Of a stretch of DNA of 64,000 bases, positions 1-9,629 are shown in pieces; within the stretch, counting starts at the first letter, position 1, and each line of letters starts with the position of its first letter. The notes under the pieces were generated by a model. It was not told the DNA's origin, searched no databases, and worked only from the letters and a program-made list of their open reading frames with translations. The stretch covers positions 1 to 64,000 of the forward strand of contig CAWJXW010000003.1 in NCBI GenBank assembly GCA_963846925.1, given 5' to 3'. This DNA is from JAQBQB01 sp963846925 (lineage in GTDB: Bacteria > Gemmatimonadota > Gemmatimonadetes > Gemmatimonadales > Gemmatimonadaceae). A program made the position numbers and the translations under genes.

Positions 1-60
1 TTGTGTGTCACCTCCATGTGATGGGTGTTGCAATCGGCCGGATGAGACCGTTCCGCGCCG

Positions 61-131
61 AGTGAACGGCGAACTTCGTCGAGTGAACGATGAACACCGT
101 CGAGTGAACGGTGAACACGGTTGAGTGAACG
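61..131. repeat. 21-bp tandem repeat, three copies plus a partial
   Basis: Three consecutive 21-bp units begin at 61, 82 and 103, each opening with AGTGAACG and ending in a variant of CGTCG or GGTTG. A fourth partial copy starts at 124. The units differ at a few positions, so the array is degenerate. No open frame crosses it with recognisable content. Confidence 0.8.
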
Positions 132-914
132 CGTGCGACGGTCGGACGATCGCGTCGAACTCGAGAACGCCGCGTCAACGCTCGAGAATGGTCGCGGAGC
201 GGCGAGTGATGCCCCTACCCCCACGCCTGCTCGGCGGAGCCGGCGGCGCGAGTCGCCCTACTTAGTGGTTTAGGATGTGAACGGCGAGGAATGGCCGTTC
301 GCGCTTCTGCGCCGGGAGGCGGGCGAGAACTTCGCGACACGCGCCTCTCTACTTATGTATGTCCGCCGGACGGCGGTTTGGCGTCAGGGCAATTTTTGCC
401 GGTTGTAAAAGCCTCATTGAAGAACTTTACCACGCCGAGACCGGTCATATTGACCCGTTTTTGCTGGCGGCCGAGCCCACAAGACGGCGAAATTCCGCGA
501 TTCGCGGGCGCTCTCTCCTAGACCCTTTAGGCAAAGTCGTGTGCTGCGGTTCTTTGCCTAGCCGATCTAGGAGAGCTTGTTTTGTTACCCGACGTTTACC
601 GTCGCCAGACGGACTTAACTGCCGGCATCGGCGAGCCGCCGCCGGCGACCGAGGCGTCATCGCAGCGGGCCCCTGACCTTCTAAAAGTTCAATTGAACGA
701 CTTTATACGCCGTCGTGACACTCGCATGACGTTTATAACCGTCGACGACGGTTAGGGGTGTAGCCGAAATGCGGTCCGCGGATATAACATAAGTAGGAGG
801 ACTGACTAACTGAGCACGCCGGCCAAACTGGCCGAAGCGAGCCAATCGTCGCTCGATCGATCGAATACGCGCCGGCGCGAGTCGGTGGCCGCGCTCGCCA
901 GTGCCGACGAACTC
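132..914. other. gene-free stretch, somewhat AT-richer, with palindromes
   Basis: I find no recognisable gene here. Base composition between about 330 and 820 is lower in GC than the rest of the window. Several dyads are present: a nested inverted repeat at 513-575 (separate entry), a perfect 12-bp palindrome at 687-698, and a CCGTC/GACGG dyad near 738-754. A strong Shine-Dalgarno-like AGGAGG lies near 796 but is followed at once by stops. Short open frames at 291-521 and 359-676 resemble no family I know. It may be the remains of mobile or decayed DNA; that is inference. Confidence 0.5.
513..575. repeat. nested inverted repeat, long hairpin
   Basis: The outer arms, 513-522 (CTCTCCTAGA) and 566-575 (TCTAGGAGAG), are exactly complementary. 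Inside them, 528-536 (TAGGCAAAG) pairs with 552-560 (CTTTGCCTA). The two 5-base spacers form a symmetric internal loop and the terminal loop is 15 bases. It could act as a structured RNA, a terminator-like element or an end of a decayed mobile element. No coding frame explains it. Confidence 0.75.
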
Positions 915-1400
915 TCAGATCGTCGACCGGCCAAGCCTGATCAGGCGTGGATGGTACGTGAACGAAATTGTAAAATACCGCGCATCGTAGTTCTGGAAAT
1001 TGTTCGCCAGGAACACGTATAGCCCGTTCGCCGACGTGGCCCTCGCGGGGGCCAGAGCGTTTTGTAGTCGTTCTGCGGGTAGAGCTCTCCGTGGTAGCGC
1101 AGGGTCACCGCCCAGTCGGGCCGGAACTGGTAGCGTACATAGTGTCGATCGGCTGCAGGCTCTGGGAAACCTCGGGGAGATTGAAGGCGGTTGCGCTGGT
1201 GTTCTGCGCGGCCGTCCCGCCCGTGGGCGTCGTGGGATTGCTCGTCGCCATCGCATAACGGGCGTGCGACAGCTGATAAGACCCGCCGAGCTCGATCCGA
1301 TTCGGAATCGACCGTGGCCGACAGGTCGACCGACGTCGTCGCGACGCTTCGTCATTCCTCCTCCCGGTCCCAGTTACGTTGGTGACAGGGGGAGAGGTGC
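915..1400 (-). pseudogene. remnant of an MtrB/PioB-family outer-membrane protein (C-terminus)
   Basis: Read on the minus strand in three shifting frames, this stretch matches the last ~150 residues of the intact MtrB-like protein encoded at 4948-7294. Shared landmarks are the string TPTGGTAAQN (TGGTAAQN in both), LPEVSQ.LQP, DWAVTLR, and a tail of the form Y.FL.NN....., ending in a Phe/Ile-terminated barrel strand. Frame changes fall near 1305, 1135 and 1045. Upstream of about 1400 the similarity stops at the promoter and start of the Rieske gene, so some 600 N-terminal residues are absent. The small indels could be sequencing errors, but the truncation cannot be. It lies divergently from the intact respiratory operon. 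Confidence 0.75.
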
Positions 1401-1495
1401 CAAACCCATCAGGCTTTCCCTGACTGACTTTTCTCTCGAACGACGGAGATTGAGCGAGCAGAACCGGCGACGGGTCCCTTGCGAGCGGAGGTGAT

Positions 1496-2050
1496 GTGGC
1501 GGGCAGCGAGCAAGCTCGTGAGGTCCTTTCGTCGGAGCCGCCAGCGATTGAACGCCGCGGCTTCATGCGGTTGGTCAGTGGGGTCGGAGCCACCGCCATC
1601 GCGGCCTTGGTCGGCATCCCGGTCCTGGGCTCGTTCATTTCGCCGGCGCTCCAGAAGCCCAAAGCAAAGGATTGGATCAAGGTCGCGGACGACACGGCGA
1701 CCCTCGACATCGGCGTGCCGATTCGCGTCGACTTCGTGGAATCGCAAGACGACGCGTGGATCGAAAGCCGCGCGCTCATGAGCGTGTGGCTGTACACCGA
1801 GGACGGCGACACCTTCAAGGCCTACAACGGCCACTGCACCCATCTGGGCTGTGGCTTCCTGCTCGCCCCCGATAAGAAGACCTTCGCCTGCCCGTGTCAT
1901 CGCGGGCAGTTCGACGTGAAGACGGGCGCCGTGCTGGCCGGACCGCCGCCGCGCCCCCTCGACGAGCTCGAAGTTCAGGTTCGCGATGCCGCCGTCTACG
2001 TGCGCTACCGCGACTTCCGGCTCGGCGTCGCCGAGCGCGTAGAAGCGTGA
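1496..2050 (+). CDS. Rieske iron-sulfur protein of a bc-type quinol oxidoreductase
   Basis: Predicted to take an electron from (mena)quinol at the outer face of the inner membrane and pass it to cytochrome c. At 184 aa it has an N-terminal membrane anchor (about residues 23-50) preceded by ERRGFMR, similar to a Tat motif. The cluster ligands are clear: C114-T-H116-L-G-C119 and C132-P-C134-H135. The start is a GTG directly behind a GGAGGT Shine-Dalgarno sequence (1487-1492). The stop overlaps the GTG start of the cytochrome b gene, indicating translational coupling. It is the first gene of a five-gene electron-transfer operon. Confidence 0.93.
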   Translation: MAGSEQAREVLSSEPPAIERRGFMRLVSGVGATAIAALVGIPVLGSFISPALQKPKAKDWIKVADDTATLDIGVPIRVDFVESQDDAWIESRALMSVWLYTEDGDTFKAYNGHCTHLGCGFLLAPDKKTFACPCHRGQFDVKTGAVLAGPPPRPLDELEVQVRDAAVYVRYRDFRLGVAERVEA

Positions 2051-3558
2051 CGGTGAATCGGGTCGCGCGATGGATCGACGAACGCATCGACCTGGCCGGC
2101 ATCAAGCGCGATCTGCTCGAGCGCCGGATGCCTGGCGGCTTGACGTGGTGGCACACGCTCGGCAGCGCGACGCTGACCGTGTTTCTCGTTCAGGTGGCGA
2201 CGGGCATCGCGCTCGCCATGTGGTACTCGCCGTCGCCCGATCACGCGTACGACAGCATCCGGTACCTCGAGAAAACGGTCGTGAGCGGAGCGACGCTTCG
2301 TGGCATTCATCACTGGGGCGCGTCCGCCATGGTGATTCTGGTCCTCGCGCACATGATCCGCGTCTTCACCATGGGCGCGTACAAATACCCGCGCGAGATC
2401 AACTGGGTGCTGGGTGTCATTCTCCTGTTCATCGTCCTCGGCTTCAGTTTCACCGGCTACCTGCTGCCCTGGGATCAGAAGGCCTATTGGGCGACGCAGG
2501 TCGGAACGAACATCGGGGGAACCGCGCCGGTCATCGGCTCGGTCATCGTGAAGGTGTTGCGAGGCGGTGGGCAGCTCGGCGCGGCGACGTTGGCGCGCTT
2601 CTTCGCGCTGCACGTGCTGCTGTTGCCGATGCTGCTCGTTGTCATCGTCCTGCTTCATTTAACGCTGGTCATCCGGCAGGGAATCGCGCCGCGGGCACAT
2701 GTGCTGGATGCCGATGCGCCCGCGACGACGCGCGATCCGGCGTACGCGGGGTACTACAAGACGCGGTACGCGGCGTCGAAGGGCGCAGGAGTTCCGTTCT
2801 GGCCCAACATCATCTACAAGGACGTCGCGGTCGGTCTTGCGGTTGTCGTCACGCTCGTCATCCTCGCGAAGGTGACCGGCGCGGGCCTCGAGGCCCCGGC
2901 GGACCCGAGCGATACCCTCTACGTCCCGCGGCCGGAGTGGTACTTCCTTCCGCTCTATCAACTGCTCAAGCTGGTCCCCGGCTCGTGGGAGAGCGCCGTA
3001 GCCGTGGGCTTACCGACGGCGATTGTCGTCGCCTTGCTGCTGCTGCCGTTCTTCGACCGCAAGAGCGTGCGCACGCTCACTCGTCGCCCGGCGGCGGTCG
3101 CGTCACTCAGCGTGGTCCTCGCCGGGTCGGGGCTTCTCATCGGATCGGCGGTGCGCGAGGAGCCGGCGACGACCGTCGTCCCGGAGTCCAGCCGGCCCTT
3201 GAGCTCGATCGAGCGGTCCGGCCGCGCGCTCTTTCAACGCCAGCAGTGCGCGACCTGCCACGTCATCGCCGGACAAAAGGCGCCGGCGAAGAAGGACGAC
3301 GCGCCCGACGCGCCCGATCTCTCCGAAGTCGGATTGAAACACTCGACGGCATGGTTGCACAGCTTCATCGAAGATCCCGCGCGCTTCCACGCCGATTCCA
3401 AGATGCCGGCCTTCGGTCCACCGACGCTCACCCATCAAGAGATCGAGGAGATCACTCGCTATCTCACGACGCTTCGCGGCGCGAACGGCGTGACTCGCAA
3501 GCCTGAATTTGTCGACACGTTCCCGGAACCGCTCAAACCCAAAGAGACGAAACCATGA
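2047..3558 (+). CDS. cytochrome b / subunit IV fused to a C-terminal cytochrome c domain
   Basis: Quinol-oxidising core of the bc complex, 503 aa. The N-terminal part is cytochrome b, with four hydrophobic helices, paired heme-b histidines (IHHW, LAHM and later FALH, LLHL) and the GYLLPWDQ signature. The middle part matches subunit IV and carries the PEWY motif of the quinol-oxidation site. The last ~100 residues form a periplasmic cytochrome c domain with CATCH at about 401-405 and a later Met-containing segment (SKMPAF). Such b-c fusions occur in bc complexes of several phyla and replace a separate cytochrome c1. Start GTG 2047 overlaps the Rieske stop; the stop overlaps the next ATG (ATGA). 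Confidence 0.92.
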   Translation: MTVNRVARWIDERIDLAGIKRDLLERRMPGGLTWWHTLGSATLTVFLVQVATGIALAMWYSPSPDHAYDSIRYLEKTVVSGATLRGIHHWGASAMVILVLAHMIRVFTMGAYKYPREINWVLGVILLFIVLGFSFTGYLLPWDQKAYWATQVGTNIGGTAPVIGSVIVKVLRGGGQLGAATLARFFALHVLLLPMLLVVIVLLHLTLVIRQGIAPRAHVLDADAPATTRDPAYAGYYKTRYAASKGAGVPFWPNIIYKDVAVGLAVVVTLVILAKVTGAGLEAPADPSDTLYVPRPEWYFLPLYQLLKLVPGSWESAVAVGLPTAIVVALLLLPFFDRKSVRTLTRRPAAVASLSVVLAGSGLLIGSAVREEPATTVVPESSRPLSSIERSGRALFQRQQCATCHVIAGQKAPAKKDDAPDAPDLSEVGLKHSTAWLHSFIEDPARFHADSKMPAFGPPTLTHQEIEEITRYLTTLRGANGVTRKPEFVDTFPEPLKPKETKP

Positions 3559-3926
3559 TCGCGCGTCCGACCATCCTCCTCCTCCTCGCGGCGTCGACCA
3601 CGCTGACCGCTATGGCCAGACATTCGGCGCCACTGACAGCGCGCGCGCAGGGCCCGGATGGGAAGGCCCTCTACGACGAGAACTGCCGAAAGTGCCACGG
3701 TGTGCGCGGCGTTCCTCCGAAGGCCATCAAGGAAAAATTCCCGAAGGTGCAGACCTTCACCGAGGAGTTCCTTGCCAAAGTGGACGATGACTCGTTGGTG
3801 AAAGTCATGATGAAAGGCGTCGGCAAGGCCGAGGACATGAAGTCGTTCAAGGACAAGCTGAATCCGCAAGAGATGGCCGCGGTCGCGAAGTACGTCCGCG
3901 AGATCGGCGCGAAGAACAAGGGGTAG
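3555..3926 (+). CDS. small periplasmic monoheme cytochrome c
   Basis: A 123-aa exported protein with a signal peptide (residues 1 to about 32) and one heme motif, CRKCH, near residue 44. Methionines such as KVMMKG and EDMKSF are available as the sixth ligand. Its size and fold pattern fit a class I cytochrome c. The ATGA overlap with the b-c fusion gene makes it part of the same transcript. The likely role is a soluble shuttle between the bc complex and either the decaheme cytochrome downstream or a terminal oxidase; the partner is inferred from position only. Confidence 0.85.
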   Translation: MIARPTILLLLAASTTLTAMARHSAPLTARAQGPDGKALYDENCRKCHGVRGVPPKAIKEKFPKVQTFTEEFLAKVDDDSLVKVMMKGVGKAEDMKSFKDKLNPQEMAAVAKYVREIGAKNKG

Positions 3927-3985
3927 ACGAATTGATCGAGACGCCCGCTGTTCCAGGCATTTCGTGACTGGCTGAGGAGAGTGAC

Positions 3986-4921
3986 ATGCGATGCTTCACG
4001 CGTTGGCTTCCCACGTCGGCGATCCTGCTTGCCTTGGTGGCGGCGTATGGCCGTGCGCAAGCGCCCGCGCCGCAAAAGGCGGGGGCCGCGCTTCCGCAGG
4101 GCTATGCCGGCTCCAGTGAATGCACGACGTGCCACCGAGCGGCGGCGGCGCAATTCGCCGCGACCTTCAAGGGGAAGCTCTTTCTTCAGCATCCGCGAGA
4201 TGAGCGTGAAGCACGCGGTTGCGAGTCCTGCCATGGTCCGGCGAAGCAGCACGTGCAAACCGGAGGCGAAGAGCGCGGCGGCTTGATCGTGTTCGGCAAG
4301 AAGAATCCGAGTCCCGTCGCCGTGCGCAACGAGACGTGCCTGGGGTGTCACGCCAAGACCGCCCGGACGCTGTGGCGCGGCAGCCCGCACGAGTCGCGCA
4401 ACGTGGCGTGTACGGATTGCCACAGCCTGATGCACGCCGGCAGTGAGCGCGGGAATCTGGCCAAGGCAACGGTCATGCAAACCTGCGCACAGTGTCACAA
4501 GCAGAAGGTCGATCAGCTGACGCGGTTCTCGCACATGCCGATCGCCGACGGCAAGCTCGAATGCAGCACGTGCCACAACCCGCACGGCTCGCCGAACGAA
4601 AAGCTGCTGCTCGCCAGCTCGGTCAATCAGACGTGCTTCACCTGTCACGCCGACAAACGCGGGCCATTCCTGTACGAGCACGCGCCGGTCGTCGAGAACT
4701 GCGCCAATTGCCACGACCCGCACGGTAGCAACAAGGAAAAGCTGCTCAAGGTTTCGCGGCCGCGCCTCTGCCAGCAGTGCCATCCGACGGCGCACGGATT
4801 CACGACGGCCAAGCCGGCGGATTTGGCGACGTCGCGGTTCGTCTACAACAAAGGCTGCGTGAACTGCCACGTGAACCTGCACGGCTCCAACCATCCGGCC
4901 GGCGCGTTCTTCACGCGCTGA
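3986..4921 (+). CDS. decaheme c-type cytochrome, DmsE/MtrA/PioA type
   Basis: A 311-aa exported protein with a signal peptide ending near residue 24 and exactly ten CxxCH heme motifs: CTTCH, CESCH, CLGCH, CTDCH, CAQCH, CSTCH, CFTCH, CANCH, CQQCH and CVNCH. Length, heme number and the repeated CxxCHxPHGS-type segments fit the DmsE/MtrA family, the periplasmic wire that inserts into an MtrB/PioB barrel and carries electrons through the outer membrane. The Shine-Dalgarno GAGGAGA lies just before the ATG. The MtrB-like gene follows 26 bp downstream, as expected for partners. No extracellular MtrC-like cytochrome is visible nearby. Confidence 0.92.
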   Translation: MRCFTRWLPTSAILLALVAAYGRAQAPAPQKAGAALPQGYAGSSECTTCHRAAAAQFAATFKGKLFLQHPRDEREARGCESCHGPAKQHVQTGGEERGGLIVFGKKNPSPVAVRNETCLGCHAKTARTLWRGSPHESRNVACTDCHSLMHAGSERGNLAKATVMQTCAQCHKQKVDQLTRFSHMPIADGKLECSTCHNPHGSPNEKLLLASSVNQTCFTCHADKRGPFLYEHAPVVENCANCHDPHGSNKEKLLKVSRPRLCQQCHPTAHGFTTAKPADLATSRFVYNKGCVNCHVNLHGSNHPAGAFFTR

Positions 4922-4947
4922 CCCCGGCCCGGTCTGGGAGAACTCTC

Positions 4948-7294
4948 ATGAGGCTTATTCGATCACGTCTCGGTTCGGTGTGGACGGTGGCGCTCCTGGC
5001 CGCCGCCCCGGCGATTGGCGCGCAGGTTGCGGCTCCCGGCGGCGGAACGATCTCGGTCGCCGGCGAAGTCGGACCGCGTTCGTACACGACGCGTCCCGAT
5101 TCGCTGGCAATCGGGAAGTTCCAGGAGTACCGCGATCTCCGCGCGAACGACAAATCGTCGGCCCTGCTCGAGCAGCTGTTCGTGAAATACTCGCCGGCTG
5201 ACAGCTTCGCCGTCTACTCGTTCAGCGCGCGCAAGCTGTTCGACCGCGATCAGAGCGCCTGGCTCGTGGCGAAAAAACCCGGCAACTACGACTTCCAGTT
5301 GCGGTGGGATCGGATACCGCACACGTATTCGACGACGGCCCGCTCACCCGGGAATGAGCTCGGCACGCCGGGATTCAACACGTTGCCGGCGGTCCGGCCC
5401 GATTCCAACGCCTGGCGGAACGCGCCCTACATCGGACCGATCCGCAACCAGGTGGACCCGATCAAGGCCTCACTGGCGCTGACACCGAACAAGTATCTCG
5501 ATTTCAAGGCAGACTTCACGCACATCTCGAAGAACGGCGGACTGCCGCGGTCGATCTCGTTCTCGGGCTCCAGCGGCCCGCAGCGCGAGTACGTCTCGCC
5601 GATCGACCAGTCGATCAACGACGCCCGCATCTCGCAAGGCTTCACCTCCGGCGACCGTCCGCCGGAGGGCCCGCTGTCCTTCATCAAGAGCTATCAGGTC
5701 AACGCGTCGTACGCCTACTCGCGGTTCGACAACGCCATTCGCTCGACGATGGTCGACAACCCGCAGCTGAGCGTGAGCTCGTTCGCCAACGGCACGGCGA
5801 CGGCGCGCGTGTCGCTCGAGCCGAGCAATTTCGCGCAGACGGCCGGCGCCAACGGATCGATGGTCCTTCCGCTCCGAACGTACGTCATGGGCGCCATCAC
5901 CACGTCGTGGGCGCGACAGAACGACAGGTTCTTCCCGCAGACGTCCAACGACTCGCTCGCCCGCGATCCGAATTACAACCTCGTGAACAGCTACAGCCGG
6001 CCGAGCCTCGACGGGCGCATGCGAACGTCGACGTACACGGTGTCGGCGACGACGCATCCGATCAGCGGGCTGACGTTCATGGCGCGATACCGCTCGTTCG
6101 ATCTCAGCAACCAGACGCCGGCGTTCTCCATTCCGGCCATGATCGTGAGCGACCGCACGGTCACGCTCGCCGATTCGGAGCGGTTCGAGGCACATCCGTT
6201 CACGAAGACGAACGCGAATCTGAGCTCGACATACCTCGTCGTGCCCGGACTGGCGGTGTCGGGCGGGTTCGGGCTGGAAACGTGGGAGCGCGATACCGCC
6301 GTCCGCAATATCGCGAAAACCACCGAGCGCATGCCGCGCGTGAGCGTGGACTTCACGACCTTTGATTGGTTCACGCTCCGGACGAGCTACTCCTACGCGT
6401 CCCGGCGCGGCAATACGCAGTACACGGAGTCCGGAACGGAGATCACCGGCTTCCGCCGTTTCGACGAGGCCGACCGCAACCGAATGCGGGTGTCGGTGTC
6501 CGGCACGGTGAGCCCGATCGATCAGGTCACGATCGGCCTCATGGTCGAGGCGGGGAACGACAAGTTCCCGAACTCACTCTACGGCGTGCAGACGCGACAA
6601 GAGCCTGGCCAAGGGGCTGGACCTCGATGTGACCCCGGGCACCTGGCTGAGCCTGAGCGCCGGTTGGCTCCGCGAGGACGTGAAGGACAGCGCCAACTAT
6701 CGGTACCGCACCGGCGCGGTTGGATCGGTGACGTACGACAACCCAACCTACCGGTGGATGAACACGAACGAAGATAAGAACATCACGTGGTACGCCAACG
6801 CCAACGCGTCGCTCATTCCCGAGAAGCTCGAGCTCCTGGGCAGCTGGTCGCTGATCGACGCGCATTGGAAGATGTTCAACAGGAACCCCGCCCAGCCGAC
6901 CGGCGGCACGGCGGCGCAGAACCTGTCCGCGATTGCGCAGGACTGGCCCGAGGTGAGCCAGCAGCTGCAACCGCTGTCGCTCGGGCTCCGCTATCGGTAT
7001 TCGCTGGATTGGGCGGTGACACTCCGCATTCAGGCGGAGCGATACAAGCAGGACGACTTCCGCACCCTCGCGCCGGCGTTCACCACGACCGGCTTGAACA
7101 ACGGCGTGCCGCTGGCGGTGGGCTGGACAGCGGGCGATCTCCCGGGGACGATCGGCCAGGTCGCCGGTTCCGCCACCGGACAATACCACTTTCTCGGAAA
7201 CAACTATCACCCGTACACGGCCAACCTGATGACGCTGCTCATCAGCTATCACCCGTCGTTGATGCCGTTCGTGAAGCCGAGATCGACGTTCTGA
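4948..7294 (+). CDS. MtrB/PioB-family outer-membrane porin of the electron conduit (one frameshift)
   Basis: About 780 aa once read across a single frameshift near 6595; the first frame runs from ATG 4948 and the second ends at 7294. It begins with a signal peptide (AIGAQ cleavage region) and continues as alternating hydrophobic strands, ending in a strand with terminal Phe, as in outer-membrane beta-barrels. Order behind a decaheme cytochrome gene and the strand pattern point to the decaheme-associated MtrB/PioB family, which sheathes the cytochrome. I do not see the N-terminal CxxC known from Shewanella MtrB. Homology is continuous across the shift, so an indel error is the simplest explanation. 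Confidence 0.82.
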
Positions 7295-7457
7295 GAGGGC
7301 GGAGGTAGCCGGCAGCGCGACGTCGTGCATCTCGAAGCGGTTCAACATGGCGCGTGCACGTCTTTGGCCTCAGATCTCCCGCCGCCGAGGTTTGAACGCG
7401 GCGACGAGCGACCCGAGACCAGAGACCTGGGACATCAGTCATCTCGCTCGCGCGTGA

Positions 7458-8156
7458 CTAGCCGAGGGCGTCGGCCAGGGCCGCGAACCGTTCCGTCCAG
7501 TACCGCTTCACTTTGTCCGCTGCTTCGCGCGTCGGCAGCTTCGCATGGCTCAGAGCGACCATGCTCTTTGCGTTGCCTTTCGGCGTGAACCCGGCCGCCA
7601 CGATGCTGCCGTCGACGAAGCCGAGCCGTATCCATTTTGGCGGCGTCGACGTGCGCACTCGCACACCCGGCTCGGCCAACCATCGTTTTCGGACGGTCGC
7701 GTCGGCGAAAGCGCGGTGCAAGGCGTCGACCGGAACGTTGAACGTGCGCGACTTCGTCGCTTCATACGAGCCATCGCGGCGCTGGCCGCGCGCGCGAAGA
7801 CCTTTGATACGCTCGTAGCCGACGGTCACCATCTGCGACCACCATCCGCTCGTCTTGTATCTCGTGCGAACGAGAGTCGACGATCTCACGGTGCGTCATC
7901 GTGTCGGCGCCCGTAGTAGTCGAGCGCGTGAACCCACCGGTCCCACGTGCACCCGGTCTTCTCCTTCACGACCGCGTCGCTCATGCCCGGCGAGCTTGGC
8001 GTAGTCGACCGCCGGCGCGCTCGAGGGCGCCCGCTTCGTCGTGTTGCGTGTGCGTGATGGTTTGGCGAGCAGCTTGGCGCGGGCGGCGGTGTAGGCCTCG
8101 CCGGTCTTCTGCATGCGAGCGCGCACGAGGCGCTTGAAATCCTTCTGGCTGGTCAT
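7458..8156 (-). pseudogene. SRPBCC-type protein with DUF4287-like N-terminus, frameshifted
   Basis: The ATG at 8156 has a good Shine-Dalgarno (AGGAGA) and opens with TSQKDFKRLVRARM, an N-terminal helix pair often annotated near DUF4287-like proteins. The reading frame changes near 7983, 7910 and 7875. The last ~140 residues contain WWSQMVTVGYERIKG and an SRPBCC/AHSA1-like half ending at 7458. All pieces are colinear and nothing seems missing, so it may be one intact ~230-aa cytosolic protein with sequencing indels. The function of the family is not established. The stretch 7295-7457 downstream holds no gene I can see. Confidence 0.6.
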
Positions 8157-8426
8157 CGTCTGGTCTCCTTTGGGTACACCACGGGCCACTCCCCAGCAGT
8201 GCACGCGGTGAACGCAAAGGACCGACGAACGCATCCGGGAGTCTGCCCCCCTTTGCCTCGCACTCGACTCCGGCTGGGGCGGAGTCTCGAGAGGTTGGGC
8301 GCGGATCGGCGCCGCATTCAGGATGCTCAGGCCCGGGCCGAGCGTCAAGAGTTACCCGCGTTCGGTAGTGGGTCAGTTTGGTCGTGACAGAGATTATGGA
8401 TTGGCTGGCGTGGCCGAGCGGAGTAG

Positions 8427-9089
8427 GTGAATCTTGGCAGTATGGGGATTCAGGTCGAGGGGCGAGGGGCGGCCGACGTACGCGCGGCGCTCGTCGCCCG
8501 AGGGCTGCGGCTCAACTACGTGACACTCGCCTACAACGCCGTTGAGGCTGTGGCGGCGCTCGCGACGGGCGTGCTCGCTGGCAGTGTTGCGCTCGTCGGC
8601 TTCGGGATAGACAGCGTGATCGAGATGACGGCGAGCGGTGCCGCGCAGTGGCGCTTGCGCGCCGACGCGCATGCGGCGCGACGCGCGACCGTCGAGCGAA
8701 CGACCCACCGCATCGTCGGCTGGTCCTTCCTCGCCCTCGCGCTCTACGTCTGCGTCGAAAGTGCGCGGACGCTGTGGCTTCACGAACGGCCTGAGCGGAG
8801 CATTGCGGGCGTCATCGTGCTGGCCGCGTCCGCCATCGTGATGCCGCTCTTGGCCCGCGCAAAGCGGCACGTGGCGAGTCAGATTGGGAGCCGGGTGCTG
8901 GCGAGCGAGGCGATGCAAACGTCCCTCTGCGCCTATCTCTCCGTCATCGCGCTTGCGGGCCTTGTACTCAATCTGGCGTTCGGTTGGTGGTGGGCGGACC
9001 CTGTTGCCGCCGTCGCCATGGTTCCGATCATCGTCCAGGAAGGACTTGAGGGCGTGCGCGGGGACGGGTGCGCCGATGACTGCCGCTAG
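8427..9089 (+). CDS. cation-diffusion-facilitator-like membrane protein
   Basis: A 220-aa integral membrane protein with about six hydrophobic helices. It resembles the short CDF branch usually named cation transporter: GSVALVGFGIDSVIE in the second helix and a WWWADPVAA segment in the fifth supply the Asp residues expected at the metal site. It lacks the cytoplasmic C-terminal domain of classic zinc exporters, consistent with this shorter branch. The GTG start at 8427 is taken, but the in-frame ATG at 8442 is an alternative. The metal carried cannot be read from the sequence. The 8157-8426 gap upstream shows no further gene. Confidence 0.7.
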   Translation: MNLGSMGIQVEGRGAADVRAALVARGLRLNYVTLAYNAVEAVAALATGVLAGSVALVGFGIDSVIEMTASGAAQWRLRADAHAARRATVERTTHRIVGWSFLALALYVCVESARTLWLHERPERSIAGVIVLAASAIVMPLLARAKRHVASQIGSRVLASEAMQTSLCAYLSVIALAGLVLNLAFGWWWADPVAAVAMVPIIVQEGLEGVRGDGCADDCR

Positions 9090-9202
9090 TACCTCTCACA
9101 ACCGAAGAAGAAGCCGCCAAGCTCCGGCCCGACGTGGCTGGCGAGAAGGGAGGAAGGGTTCATCACGGGAGCCGTACCTTGGTGCCACTCATTCTTGAAT
9201 GC

Positions 9203-9617
9203 GTGAGACCAACCGTGGCCACCAGACCCCAAACAAACCAACTCCCCACCAACGCGCTGGCGCTGATCGGCATCGCCCTCTGGCTTGGCGTCCTCGCCTT
9301 CGGCGTCGTCGTTTGGTTCGTTCACCGGGCCGGCACGTTCTCGATCCGGCCGGCGCAGGCGCCGCTGACGTATGCGCAACTCGGCGTGTGCGTGCTTGCC
9401 GTCGTCTTCGCCATCGCGATGCGCGGAGGAATCAGGCGGATGGACGACGGTCCCGAGCGCAATTCAAAAATCCTCTCGGTCTGGGCGTGCGGAGAGGGAG
9501 CCGCTCTTTTCGGCGGAGTCCTGTTCCTGCTGAGCAACGAGGCGCAGTGGTATGCAGCTTGGCCTGCTCTCGATGCTCACGACGTACGTCCTGGTACCGC
9601 TCAGGCGTCCGAGCTAG
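9203..9617 (+). CDS. small integral membrane protein, unknown function (one frameshift)
   Basis: About 135 aa with four hydrophobic segments (around ALIGIALWLGVLAFG, YAQLGVCVLAVVFAI, GEGAALFGGVLFLL and a last one ending PLRRPS). The open frame changes near 9558. Reading across the shift gives a natural fourth helix and a stop at 9617, whereas the unshifted frame runs on through the antisense of the permease gene. The start is uncertain: GTG at 9203 or 9215. I do not recognise a family. It converges on the permease gene that ends at 9630. Confidence 0.55.
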
Positions 9618-9629
9618 CGGTTGAGCCGT

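Noticed and set aside
61..131. Possible CRISPR array
   Set aside because: The units adjoin without unique spacers and there are no cas genes; it is a simple tandem repeat.
291..676. Two short overlapping open frames in the left edge
   Set aside because: No Shine-Dalgarno, no similarity that I recognise, and they cross an inverted repeat.
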